A stretch of DNA of 64,000 nt from Pseudarthrobacter enclensis (lineage in GTDB: Bacteria; Actinomycetota; Actinomycetes; Actinomycetales; Micrococcaceae): NCBI RefSeq assembly GCF_001457025.1, contig NZ_KQ758599.1, forward strand, positions 434,001 to 498,000, read 5' to 3'. The position numbers were made by a program, and so were the translations under genes. The notes below the pieces were generated by a model that searched no databases, was not told the DNA's origin, and saw only the letters and a program-made list of their open reading frames with translations. Every line of letters begins with the position of its first letter. The stretch's first letter is position 1. This document shows, in pieces, positions 1 through 7,243 of this stretch.

Positions 1-710
1 CACGGGTAGAGCTTGAAGATGGTGCTGATCATGAAGTTGTCCATGTCCACGAACCGGTTCAGGTTGGGGTCCCAGCCGATATCGGACATGTTGATGCCGA
101 TGGTGGTCCACCCGGCCTGGCTGGCCACATCCCGCATGTAGGCAGCCGTCATCCAGTCCTCGCCGGATTCCTCCACCTCGGAGTGGGCCACGTGCAGCGT
201 GGACATGCCGGTGCGGTATTGGAACTTCTTCCACTGCCGGATCAGGGCCTCGTGGATGCCGTTCCACTGGTCCTTCTCCGGGAAGACGTCCTGCAGCCAG
301 AACCACTGGGCTACGGCGGCCTCGATCAGGCCCGTGGGGGTGTCGGCGTTGTATTCGAGCATCTTGGCGGGACCGCCCTGCCCGTCATAGATGAAGTCGA
401 AGCGACCGTAGACATCCACGTCACCGGCCTGCAGGGATGCTGCGGCGAGCTCCAGGGCCTGGGGGCCGATGCCGATGGGCCCCATGGCGCCGGTGGCAAG
501 GAACTTGGCCGCCTCGAGGCACATACGGTGCATCTCTTCGGCCGTATTCTCCAGCGTTTCCACCTCCGCCTCGGTGAACTCGTAGTAGGCGGACTCGTTC
601 CAGTACTCGATCTTCCGGCCGTCGTCCATGGTGGTGGTGGAGAAGACCAGGCCCTGCTCTTCGATTTTCTGTTTCCAGCCCGGGCGGGGGGCTGCCGGCA
701 ACCGCTTCAC
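1..710 (-). CDS. Glutathionylspermidine synthase-like ATP-grasp ligase (YgiC/YjfC type), 3' end outside window
   Basis: Only the first ~236 codons lie in the window; the gene continues past the left edge. Residues 101-106 (YGRFDF) and 119-127 (EYNADTPTG), followed by AAVAQWFWLQ, match the N-terminal part of the glutathionylspermidine synthase C-terminal family, whose E. coli members include YgiC and YjfC. The family uses an ATP-grasp fold to make an amide bond through an acyl-phosphate; for GspS the acid is the glycine of glutathione and the amine is spermidine. The ATP-grasp catalytic residues lie beyond the edge, so activity cannot be judged. I chose the GTG at 710 because it follows the upstream stop by two bases and has GAGG-type ribosome-binding sequence just before it. 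It is co-transcribed with the YgiB-like gene upstream, the same pairing as E. coli ygiB-ygiC. The true substrate is unknown. Confidence 0.85.
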   Translation of the reverse strand, partial: MKRLPAAPRPGWKQKIEEQGLVFSTTTMDDGRKIEYWNESAYYEFTEAEVETLENTAEEMHRMCLEAAKFLATGAMGPIGIGPQALELAAASLQAGDVDVYGRFDFIYDGQGGPAKMLEYNADTPTGLIEAAVAQWFWLQDVFPEKDQWNGIHEALIRQWKKFQYRTGMSTLHVAHSEVEESGEDWMTAAYMRDVASQAGWTTIGINMSDIGWDPNLNRFVDMDNFMISTIFKLYP

Positions 711-712
711 CC

Positions 713-1333
713 TCAGCCTCCCGAGCTCTTGCCGCCGCTGGTACCGCTCTTGGCGCTGGTACCGAATCCGCCGCGGCTCACCGTGCCGCCCTTGGAGCTG
801 TACCCAGTGGAGGCCTTGGCGCCGCTGGGAACGGTCCTGGTGTAGTTGGGCGCGGTGGACCGGTTCTGGCCAACGGCCGGGACCGCGGCGCCGCGGGAGT
901 AGAAGTACCAGGCGTACAGCCCGCCGCTGCGGCCGGCGGAGCTGTCGCAGTTGCGGTCCTCGACGCGCTCGCCGGTTTCGTCGTTGAAGCACACCTGCGC
1001 GTATTCAGGATCGTCCTGGTTGCTGGCCACGACCGCGGTGATGGTTCCTGCGAGCAGTGCTGTCACGCCCAGGCCCACGACGACGGTCCGCCGCTGGGAG
1101 CGCTTCTTCCGGGCCGCTTCTTCCTGGCGCTGCTTCTCCCGGTCCCGGGCAAACGGGTCCACCGGGGTGACGGGCTGGTTCAGGAGGTCGGGGCGCAGGT
1201 CCGGTTTGGGCACCTGCCACGGGGGAGGCTTGGGGGCGTTGGCGCCGCCGGCGGGCGCAGCACCGTCACCGGCCGGCCCGTCCTGCGGGCGTTGGTCCTG
1301 CCCGTCCTTGGGATCCTTATCATCTTGATCCAC
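713..1333 (-). CDS. YgiB-like (DUF1190-like) single-pass membrane protein with Gly-rich C-tail
   Basis: A 206-residue protein. Residues 1-80 are charged and Pro-rich, 83-103 form one hydrophobic segment (VVVGLGVTALLAGTITAVV), and the rest is presumably extracytoplasmic with two Cys (115, 129) that could form a disulfide. The tail is low-complexity Gly/Ser/Lys, contains VSRGGFG at 185-191 and ends KSSGG. E. coli YgiB, as I recall it, has a very similar TRGGFG motif near its C terminus and also ends in GG; the rest is hardly similar. The GTG at 1333 is preferred because AAGGGGGA lies five bases upstream; an in-frame ATG at 1351 lacks such a site. It sits directly upstream of the YgiC-like ligase, so the two probably work together. 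Its function is unknown. Confidence 0.7.
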   Translation of the reverse strand: MDQDDKDPKDGQDQRPQDGPAGDGAAPAGGANAPKPPPWQVPKPDLRPDLLNQPVTPVDPFARDREKQRQEEAARKKRSQRRTVVVGLGVTALLAGTITAVVASNQDDPEYAQVCFNDETGERVEDRNCDSSAGRSGGLYAWYFYSRGAAVPAVGQNRSTAPNYTRTVPSGAKASTGYSSKGGTVSRGGFGTSAKSGTSGGKSSGG

Positions 1334-1480
1334 GGCGTCCCCCTTAGTCATCCACGTGAATTGGGCACAGCGCTGCACCCCAAGTTGTGATCTGCACATC
1401 AGCGTAGCCGCTGCCGGTGCCCGGCTGCGAGCCTCAAGAGGGGGAGAACTGCCCACGGCGGAGCGTTGGCGGCCTGACCC

Positions 1481-1486
1481 TAGACT
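1481..1486 (+). promoter_or_regulatory. -10 element TAGACT of a leaderless MOSC gene
   Basis: TAGACT ends six bases before the ATG at 1493, so transcription would begin at or next to the start codon. No Shine-Dalgarno sequence is present. Confidence 0.55.
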
Positions 1487-1492
1487 TATGCC

Positions 1493-2149
1493 ATGGAAAC
1501 CGCTTCACTGCTGGCCGTCTGCCGTGTCCACCAGCTCCTGCCGGATGCCTCAAGCGTAGGTGTGACCGCAATCGACAAGCGCCCGGCGGAGGGCCCCGTG
1601 AAGGTGCACCGGCTGGGCCTGACGGGCGACATCCAGGCCAACCGGGCCCACCACGGCGGACCCGACCAAGCCATTTACGCCTATTCCCAGGCCGACGCCG
1701 ACTATTGGAGTGGCGTGCTGCAGCGGGACGTGCCGCCGGGAGAATTCGGGGAAAACCTGCGCGTCGCCGGCATTGATGCCACCGGTGCGGTCATCGGCGA
1801 ACGCTGGCGGATCGGGCTCGACGTCGAGCTGGAAGTCACGTCGCCGCGGACTCCCTGCGCAACCTTCCAGCGGCGGCTGGGGGAGCGCCAGTGGGTCAAA
1901 CGCTTCACCGACGAGGGGCGCGTCGGCGCCTACCTCAGGGTGGTCAGGACCGGCAGCATCCAGGCCGGGGACCACATCCATCGCGTCTTCGTTCCGCGTC
2001 ACGGGGTTACCGTGGGCAAGTGGTTCAGCGACCCGGACGTTGAGGCCATGGAAGCGCTCAGGGACGCCGAGGCCGACGGCGAGATCCGGCTGCAGCAGCC
2101 CGAGTTTGGAAAGAAGTTCGAGGCCCTGCTGCGGCGGCTGGGGCAGTAG
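1493..2149 (+). CDS. MOSC domain protein (YiiM-like)
   Basis: A 218-residue protein of the MOSC (molybdenum cofactor sulfurase C-terminal) superfamily, closest in layout to YiiM: a beta-rich core opening with ASLLAVCRVHQLL, the HRLGLTGDIQANRAHHGG segment, and the conserved cysteine in PRTPCATFQRR, followed by a helical C-terminal extension (3-alpha type). YiiM-type proteins hold the molybdenum cofactor and reduce N-hydroxylated compounds; that activity is inferred from family. The gene stands alone and is probably leaderless. Confidence 0.85.
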   Translation: METASLLAVCRVHQLLPDASSVGVTAIDKRPAEGPVKVHRLGLTGDIQANRAHHGGPDQAIYAYSQADADYWSGVLQRDVPPGEFGENLRVAGIDATGAVIGERWRIGLDVELEVTSPRTPCATFQRRLGERQWVKRFTDEGRVGAYLRVVRTGSIQAGDHIHRVFVPRHGVTVGKWFSDPDVEAMEALRDAEADGEIRLQQPEFGKKFEALLRRLGQ

Positions 2150-2553
2150 CCCGGACCGGAAGCAGCCCGGCGGATGGCGGGAGTGTGCCCAACCTCACCG
2201 CCGCCGTCGTCCGCTTAATTACCGGCAACGGCGGGGGGTACCTTACACTGGATACATCCCCCACTCCGGAAATCCCTTTTTCCTGCCCAATTCTTGAGGC
2301 AGGACTGGCAAGTGTTGGGGCCCGCGAACCGGCGGGCATTTTCATAGGGAGAGCCGGCTGAAGAAAACGCTGTACAGACTGCTGGGATAGCAGCCAAGAG
2401 ATGCAGCGCGAAGTCCTGCCACGGGATTGCGAAAGCGCCGGACTTCTGTGACCGGCCGGTCAATGTTTGCCCGGCATCCCGGCACATGTACTGCGGCTCC
2501 GCTCACCCACGGGTAGTGCCGCCTGGCCCCCTATGGATGAGGAACATCTCCCT
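2150..2553 (+). promoter_or_regulatory. Long leader of the DEAD-box helicase gene
   Basis: A 404-base stretch without a convincing gene. TACACT at 2244-2249 is a plausible -10 and would give an untranslated leader of about 300 bases. Such leaders are usual for cold-induced RNA helicase genes. I could not assign it to a named RNA family, and no helicase-leader motif was recognised with certainty. Confidence 0.4.
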
Positions 2554-4536
2554 ATGCCCGAAAACCAGAACGACACCACCGTGATCGACGAAGCTCCCGC
2601 CGTTGCGGCCGAGGCACCCGCCGCCCCGCAGGGCGAGGACGAGGGCGGCGTCAAGTTCGCTGACCTCGGCATCGACGGCCGTGTCCTTGCCGCCCTGCAG
2701 GACGTCGGCTACGAAAAGCCTTCCCCCATCCAGGCAGCCACCATCCCGCTGCTGCTCGAAGGCCGCGACGTCGTCGGCCTGGCCCAGACCGGTACCGGCA
2801 AGACTGCAGCATTCGCAGTGCCGGCCCTGTCCCGCCTGGCCGAACTCCACGACCTGAACGGCCCGTCCCGCAAAACCCAGGCCCTGGTCCTGGCACCCAC
2901 CCGTGAGCTCGCGCTGCAGGTGGCCGAGGCCTTCACCTCCTACGCCAAGCACATCGACGACTTCACCGTGCTGCCCGTCTACGGCGGCTCCGCCTACGGC
3001 CCCCAGCTCGCCGGCCTGCGCCGCGGCGCCCAGGTGGTCGTGGGAACCCCCGGCCGCGTGATCGACCACATCGCCAAGGGCTCCCTGGACCTGTCCGAGC
3101 TCCAGTACCTGGTGCTGGACGAGGCCGACGAAATGCTGCGGATGGGCTTCGCCGAAGACGTGGAGCAGATCTTCCAGCAGACCCCCGAGGACCGCCAGGT
3201 GGCGCTGTTCTCCGCCACCATGCCCGGCCAGATCCGCCGCATGTCCAAGCAGTACCTGAACGACCCCGAAGAGGTCTCGGTCAAGACCAAGACCTCCACC
3301 GGATCGAACATCCGCCAGCGCTACCTGCAGATCATGGGCCCGCAGAAGCTGGACGCCATGACCCGCATCCTCGAGGTGGAAGAGTTCGACGGCGTCATCG
3401 CCTTCGTGCGCACCAAGATGGCCACCGAGGACCTGGCGGACAAGCTGAAGTCCCGCGGTTTCCAGGCTGCAGCCATCAACGGTGACATCCCGCAGCAGCA
3501 GCGCGAGCGCACCGTCGACGCGCTGAAGGAAGGCCGGATCGACATCCTGGTGGCCACGGACGTCGCCGCCCGCGGCCTGGACGTGGAACGCATCAGCCAC
3601 GTCATCAACTACGACATCCCGCACGACACCGAGTCCTACGTGCACCGCATCGGCCGGACCGGCCGCGCGGGGCGCAACGGCGACGCCATCCTGTTCATGA
3701 CGCCGCGCGAGAAGTACCTGCTGCGCGCCATCGAGAAGGCCACCCGCCAGTCGGTGGAGCAGATGCACCTGCCCACGGCCGAAACCGTGAACACCCTCCG
3801 CCTGGGCAAGTTCGCCGAGCGCATCACCGAGACCCTCGCCTCCGAGGACGTGGCCATGTTCCGCGACCTCATCGCTTCCTACGAGGAGGAGCACAAGGTG
3901 CCGGCAGCAGAAATCGCTGCGGCACTGGCCGTGATGGCCCAGGGCGGCCAGCCGCTGCTGGTCAAGGAACTGCCGGCGGCTCCGGACTTCCAGAAGCGCG
4001 AGCGCAGCAAGGACGGCTTCGGCTCCCGCGGGCCTTCCCGCCCGCTGACCGAGGGCAACGCCACGTACCGCATCGCGGTGGGCCGCCGCCAGCGTGTCAT
4101 GCCCGGCTCGATCGTGGGCGCCATCGCCAACGAGGGCGGCATTTCGTCCTCGCAGATCGGCGGCATCGACATCCGTTCGGACCACTCTCTGGTGGAGCTG
4201 CCGGCGGACCTGAGCCCGGAGCAGCTGCGCGCCCTGTCCCGGACCCGGATCGGCGGCGAGCTGATCCACCTGGAGCTGGACTCCGGACGCCGCCCCTCCG
4301 GCGGGGACCGTGGCGACCGCGGCGGCTACCAGGGCAACCGTGGCAACTTCAAGGGCAACGGCGGGTTCAAGAAGGACTTCCGGAAGAACGACGGCGAGCG
4401 GTCCTCCGCTGACCGCGGCGGCCGCTCCTACAGCGAACGGTCCGAGCGCAGCTTCGGCCACGGCGACGGCTCGCGCAAGCCGCGCCACGGCGCTGACGGC
4501 GGGCACCGCGACTACAACCGCAAGGGCAAGTGGTAA
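2554..4536 (+). CDS. deaD: DEAD/DEAH-box RNA helicase (DeaD/CsdA type)
   Basis: A 660-residue ATP-dependent RNA helicase likely to act in ribosome assembly and RNA turnover, especially in the cold. Motifs in order: Q motif near residue 40-52 (KPSPIQAATIP), Walker A AQTGTGKT at 77-84, DEAD at 189-192, SAT at 220-222, and HRIGRTGRAGR from 364. A DbpA-type RNA-binding domain follows at about 500-575 (YRIAVGRRQRVMPGS), then a Gly/Arg/Ser-rich tail to the end, typical of actinobacterial CsdA. I chose the ATG at 2554 because GATGAGGA lies upstream at workable distance; an in-frame ATG at 2533 has no ribosome-binding site. It is monocistronic, with a strong terminator just downstream. Confidence 0.95.
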   Translation: MPENQNDTTVIDEAPAVAAEAPAAPQGEDEGGVKFADLGIDGRVLAALQDVGYEKPSPIQAATIPLLLEGRDVVGLAQTGTGKTAAFAVPALSRLAELHDLNGPSRKTQALVLAPTRELALQVAEAFTSYAKHIDDFTVLPVYGGSAYGPQLAGLRRGAQVVVGTPGRVIDHIAKGSLDLSELQYLVLDEADEMLRMGFAEDVEQIFQQTPEDRQVALFSATMPGQIRRMSKQYLNDPEEVSVKTKTSTGSNIRQRYLQIMGPQKLDAMTRILEVEEFDGVIAFVRTKMATEDLADKLKSRGFQAAAINGDIPQQQRERTVDALKEGRIDILVATDVAARGLDVERISHVINYDIPHDTESYVHRIGRTGRAGRNGDAILFMTPREKYLLRAIEKATRQSVEQMHLPTAETVNTLRLGKFAERITETLASEDVAMFRDLIASYEEEHKVPAAEIAAALAVMAQGGQPLLVKELPAAPDFQKRERSKDGFGSRGPSRPLTEGNATYRIAVGRRQRVMPGSIVGAIANEGGISSSQIGGIDIRSDHSLVELPADLSPEQLRALSRTRIGGELIHLELDSGRRPSGGDRGDRGGYQGNRGNFKGNGGFKKDFRKNDGERSSADRGGRSYSERSERSFGHGDGSRKPRHGADGGHRDYNRKGKW

Positions 4537-4560
4537 GCCCACCGCAAGGTAAACCATGCG

Positions 4561-4605
4561 CGACGGCGACGGGCCGGCTTTCGAGCCGGCCCGTCGCCGT
4601 CGTTT
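4561..4605 (+). terminator. Terminator of deaD, 19-bp perfect hairpin with TTCG loop
   Basis: Arms 4561-4579 and 4584-4602 are perfectly complementary over 19 bases and are closed by the very stable tetraloop TTCG. Only a short TTT follows, as is common in high-GC actinobacteria. Confidence 0.85.
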
Positions 4606-4907
4606 AACGCCGCGGAGGGCCGCGAAGCGTTGGGCAGGCCTCCAGGTGCGTGACGCCCATGCCGGCCTGCAGACAGGGCCGGGAGGAGTGTGGTGATGGA
4701 CACATTCGGGCCGGAACCGCCGGGCGGGCCGCCCGGAAGGTTCCTCCCGCGGCCTCTCGAGGGCTTCTTCACGAGGGCTGAAAACCGCGGAAATCCGCGG
4801 AAAAAGGGGCGTGCGACGGCGAACTGCACGGCCGTGGGACGCCGCCCCAGGGGCCCGCAGCCCCGATTTGTTGGTGCGCAAATCTTCCGGTAGAGTATTT
4901 ACTCGTT
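4606..4907. other. Intergenic region without a recognised gene
   Basis: About 300 bases between the deaD terminator and tRNA-Thr. It has a small CCGCGG-AAAT-CCGCGG hairpin near 4785-4801 and the tRNA promoter at its right end. The open frames here have no ribosome-binding site and no family resemblance. Confidence 0.6.
4868..4896 (+). promoter_or_regulatory. Promoter of tRNA-Thr
   Basis: TTGTTG at 4868-4873 and TAGAGT at 4891-4896 are separated by 17 bases. Transcription would start a few bases before the mature tRNA at 4908. Confidence 0.6.
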
Positions 4908-4979
4908 GCCCCCCTAGCTCAGTGGTAGAGCGCGTTCTTGGTAAGAACGAGGTCACCGGATCGATTCCGGTGGGGGGCT
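4908..4979 (+). tRNA. tRNA-Thr (anticodon GGT)
   Basis: Acceptor arms GCCCCCC (4908-4914) and GGGGGGC pair fully, the D arm carries AGCTCAGTGG, and the anticodon arm CGTTC-TTGGTAA-GAACG shows anticodon GGT. The T loop reads ATCGATT, so position 54 is A instead of T. CCA is not encoded. Confidence 0.97.
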
Positions 4980-4990
4980 CTGAATGAGGG

Positions 4991-5031
4991 CCTGCGTCAA
5001 GGCGGTTTTGACCGGCTTGACGCAGGTTTTT
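4991..5031 (+). terminator. Terminator after tRNA-Thr
   Basis: CCTGCGTCAAG at 4991-5001 pairs perfectly with CTTGACGCAGG at 5016-5026, followed by TTTTT. The flanks GAATGAG (4982-4988) and CTCATTC (5032-5038) are also complementary. Confidence 0.85.
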
Positions 5032-5040
5032 CTCATTCGT

Positions 5041-5114
5041 GGCGGTGTAGCTCAGTTGGTTAGAGCGCACGACTCATAATCGTGAGGTCGGGAGATCGAG
5101 CCTCCCCACCGCTA
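5041..5114 (+). tRNA. tRNA-Met (anticodon CAT, elongator)
   Basis: Acceptor GGCGGTG pairs with CACCGCT. The anticodon arm CACGA-CTCATAA-TCGTG gives anticodon CAT. The anticodon stem lacks the three G-C pairs of an initiator and the acceptor has no mismatched 1:72 C-A, so it is an elongator; an Ile tRNA read by lysidine-modified CAT cannot be excluded by sequence alone. The T loop starts with A (ATCGAGC). The pair tRNA-Thr/tRNA-Met is conserved in actinobacteria. Confidence 0.93.
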
Positions 5115-5120
5115 CAGGAC

Positions 5121-5153
5121 AAGCCCCCCGGATCACGGATCCAGGGGGCTTTC
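5121..5153 (+). terminator. Terminator after tRNA-Met
   Basis: AAGCCCCC at 5121-5128 pairs with GGGGGCTT ending at 5152, with a further partial GGATC/GGATCC pairing inside, followed by a weak T-run. Confidence 0.7.
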
Positions 5154-5205
5154 CTGTTTCCCGGATCCGCAGTAGCTTGGCAGCAACCGGCGGACAGGGG
5201 ATTCG

Positions 5206-5994
5206 ATGGACTTCATCACGCAGGTCATGGAGCCTTTCAGATGGCTGATGTCCGCCATCCTGGTGGCTTTCCACGGCGGGCTGTCATCGTTGGGCCTCCC
5301 GGCGGATTCCGGCATCGCCTGGACGCTCGCCATCGTGGGACTGGTGCTGGTGGTCCGGGCCGCGTTGATCCCCGTCTTCCTCGCGCAGGTCCGCGCCCAG
5401 CGCCGGATGCGGCAGCTGCAGCCGGACCTGGTGGCGCTGCAGGAGAAGTACAAGGGCAAAACCGACCAGCAGTCGCGGCAGGCCATGGTGCAGGAGCAGA
5501 TGGCCCTGTACCGGAAGCACGGCACCAACCCTTTTTCCGCCTGCCTGCCGCTGCTCATCCAGGCGCCGTTCTTCCTGGGCCTCTTCCAGGTGCTCGCCGG
5601 CATCCCGGACGCGGCCCGCCAGGGGGCAGGCATCGCCGCGATGGGCCAGGACCTGGTGCGCCAGTTCGACGCGGCCACCATCGCCGGGGCACCCCTGTCC
5701 GCGTCGCTGCTGCACGGCGGCGGCGACCCGGCCGCCGTCGCCGTCCTGGCCGTCGCCATGATCCTGCTGATGACCCTCTGCCAGTTCCTTACGCAAAAGC
5801 TCGTGGCTGCCCGCACCTTCACCGCGGGGGACCCGGACAACCCGCTGGTCCGGCAGCAGCGGATCCTGCTGGTGGTCCTGCCCGTGGTGTTCGCCACCGG
5901 CGGCGTCTTCTTCCCCCTTGGCGTGCTGGTCTACTGGACTGTTTCCAACCTCTGGACGCTGGCCCAGCAATACGTGGTGACGCGGCGTACCTGA
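5206..5994 (+). CDS. YidC/Oxa1-family membrane protein insertase, second paralogue
   Basis: A 262-residue polytopic protein of the YidC/Oxa1/Alb3 family, which inserts and folds membrane proteins, alone or with SecYEG. Family features are the cytosolic hairpin with ALQEKYKGKTDQQSRQ, then YRKHGTNPFSACLPLLIQAPFF, and a last segment LGVLVYWTVSNLWTLAQQY. It has about five membrane segments and no large extracytoplasmic P1 domain, as in Gram-positive members. The essential copy normally sits by rpmH-rnpA near the origin, so this one, beside tRNA genes, is probably an extra paralogue. GGGGA precedes the ATG. It lacks a long basic C-tail, so ribosome binding may be weaker. Confidence 0.88.
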   Translation: MDFITQVMEPFRWLMSAILVAFHGGLSSLGLPADSGIAWTLAIVGLVLVVRAALIPVFLAQVRAQRRMRQLQPDLVALQEKYKGKTDQQSRQAMVQEQMALYRKHGTNPFSACLPLLIQAPFFLGLFQVLAGIPDAARQGAGIAAMGQDLVRQFDAATIAGAPLSASLLHGGGDPAAVAVLAVAMILLMTLCQFLTQKLVAARTFTAGDPDNPLVRQQRILLVVLPVVFATGGVFFPLGVLVYWTVSNLWTLAQQYVVTRRT

Positions 5995-6076
5995 TGCGCT
6001 GACGGCCTGTTTACAAATACCGGGAGCAGGACAACAATGGGCGCACCAGCCAGCGCCCCGCCCTCCAGGACCAGCC

Positions 6077-6667
6077 ATGACCATTCTCAGATTGATCCCC
6101 GACGCCGAAGCGGACGGCCCGCAGGCCGGCATCTACGCGGAGGACATCCGGTCCCTCGGATACGTGCCCAGCCACACCAGGGCCATGAGCCTCAACCCCG
6201 AGGCCTACCTTGCCTGGGAAGCCCTGACCGGGGCCATCAGCTCCTCGCTGGGCCTGCGGCGCTACGAGCTGGTGACGCTGGCGGCGGCGCAGGCCCTGGG
6301 GTCAACCCACTGCCGCCTGGCGCACGGGAAGAAAACGCTGTCCATCATGGAGGAGTCGGAACTCGCCGCCATCGCCAGGGACTACCGCCACGCCGGCCTG
6401 CCGGACGATGAAGTGGCCATGATGGACTACGCGGTCAGGCTCAGCACCGACCCCGTGGCCATGACCGACGAGGACGCCCGGCAGCTGCGGGACCTGGGCT
6501 TCACGGACCGCGCCATCGCAGACATCACGCTGGCCGCCGCTGCCCGGAACTTCTTCAGCCGTGCCCTGCTGGCCCTGAACGTGGACCTTGACATCCCGGC
6601 AGGCCTCAGCCCGGACCTCCAGGCGGCGCTGCTGGAACCCCTCCCGTTCCGGGCGGCGGAACACTAG
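6077..6667 (+). CDS. AhpD-like / carboxymuconolactone decarboxylase-family protein
   Basis: A 196-residue helical protein of the peroxidase-related AhpD-like family. The signature region is ALGSTHCRLAHGK, which keeps one cysteine and the histidine three residues later but lacks the first cysteine of the CxxC pair found in AhpD. A dithiol peroxidase cycle is thus unlikely without a partner thiol; mycothiol is possible in this organism, but that is inference. It is followed after three bases by a DHFR-like gene, so the two are probably co-transcribed. Confidence 0.75.
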   Translation: MTILRLIPDAEADGPQAGIYAEDIRSLGYVPSHTRAMSLNPEAYLAWEALTGAISSSLGLRRYELVTLAAAQALGSTHCRLAHGKKTLSIMEESELAAIARDYRHAGLPDDEVAMMDYAVRLSTDPVAMTDEDARQLRDLGFTDRAIADITLAAAARNFFSRALLALNVDLDIPAGLSPDLQAALLEPLPFRAAEH

Positions 6668-6670
6668 CCG

Positions 6671-7228
6671 ATGGCACAACTGGTTTACGGCGGCATCGCC
6701 TCCCTGGACGGGTATGTGGCGGACAGCAACGGAAACTTCGACTGGAGCACCCCGGACGAGGAAGTGCATGCGTTCGTCAACGACCTGGAGCGGGATACCG
6801 GAACGTACCTGTACGGCCGGCGCATGTATGGGGTGATGTCCGCCTGGGAAACCCTGGGCACCCGGGAGGATCCGCCGGTCATCCGGGACTATGCGCGGAT
6901 CTGGAAGGCTGCGGACAAGATCGTCTACTCGGCCACCCTGGGCCAGGCCGCCACACCGCGGACCCGGGTTGAGCGCCGCTTCGATCCGGAAGCCATCCGG
7001 GCCTTGAAAGCCACGGCTGTCCGGACCATCAGCATCGGCGGGGCCACCCTCGCGACGCAGGCCCTCCGTGCGGGCCTCGTGGATGAGTGTGCGCTGTTCC
7101 TCAACCCGGTGGCGGTCGGGGGAGGAGTGCCGTTCTTCCCGCAGGGTCTGGTGACCAGGCTGGAACTCCTTGATGAACGCCGGTTCGGCAACGGCGTTGT
7201 CTATCTCCGCTACCGCTGCCTGGCCTAG
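6671..7228 (+). CDS. Dihydrofolate reductase-family protein (RibD C-terminal-like)
   Basis: A 185-residue protein of the RibD_C/DHFR-like superfamily, with the opening GGIASLDGYVAD, YGRRMYGVMSAWE and the nucleotide-binding stretch ISIGGATLATQALRAGLVDE. Members are NADPH-dependent reductases of uncertain substrate; it is not the housekeeping folA, which lies at 20.7-21.3 kb. The start follows the previous stop by three bases, so it is translationally close to the AhpD-like gene. Confidence 0.85.
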   Translation: MAQLVYGGIASLDGYVADSNGNFDWSTPDEEVHAFVNDLERDTGTYLYGRRMYGVMSAWETLGTREDPPVIRDYARIWKAADKIVYSATLGQAATPRTRVERRFDPEAIRALKATAVRTISIGGATLATQALRAGLVDECALFLNPVAVGGGVPFFPQGLVTRLELLDERRFGNGVVYLRYRCLA

Positions 7229-7243
7229 GGGCAGAATGGGTCC

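Noticed and set aside
2486..2584. Possible short upstream frame overlapping the deaD start
   Set aside because: No ribosome-binding site and no way to test conservation here.
4690..4893. 67-codon frame before tRNA-Thr
   Set aside because: No ribosome-binding site, Pro/Arg-rich, overlaps the tRNA promoter.
2503..5070. 855-codon open frame on the minus strand opposite deaD
   Set aside because: It is the mirror of a GC-rich coding strand; composition is low-complexity His/Gly/Leu/Val, no motif is seen, and it covers both tRNAs.
5041..5114. Initiator tRNA-Met
   Set aside because: Lacks the three G-C pairs in the anticodon stem and the 1:72 mismatch.
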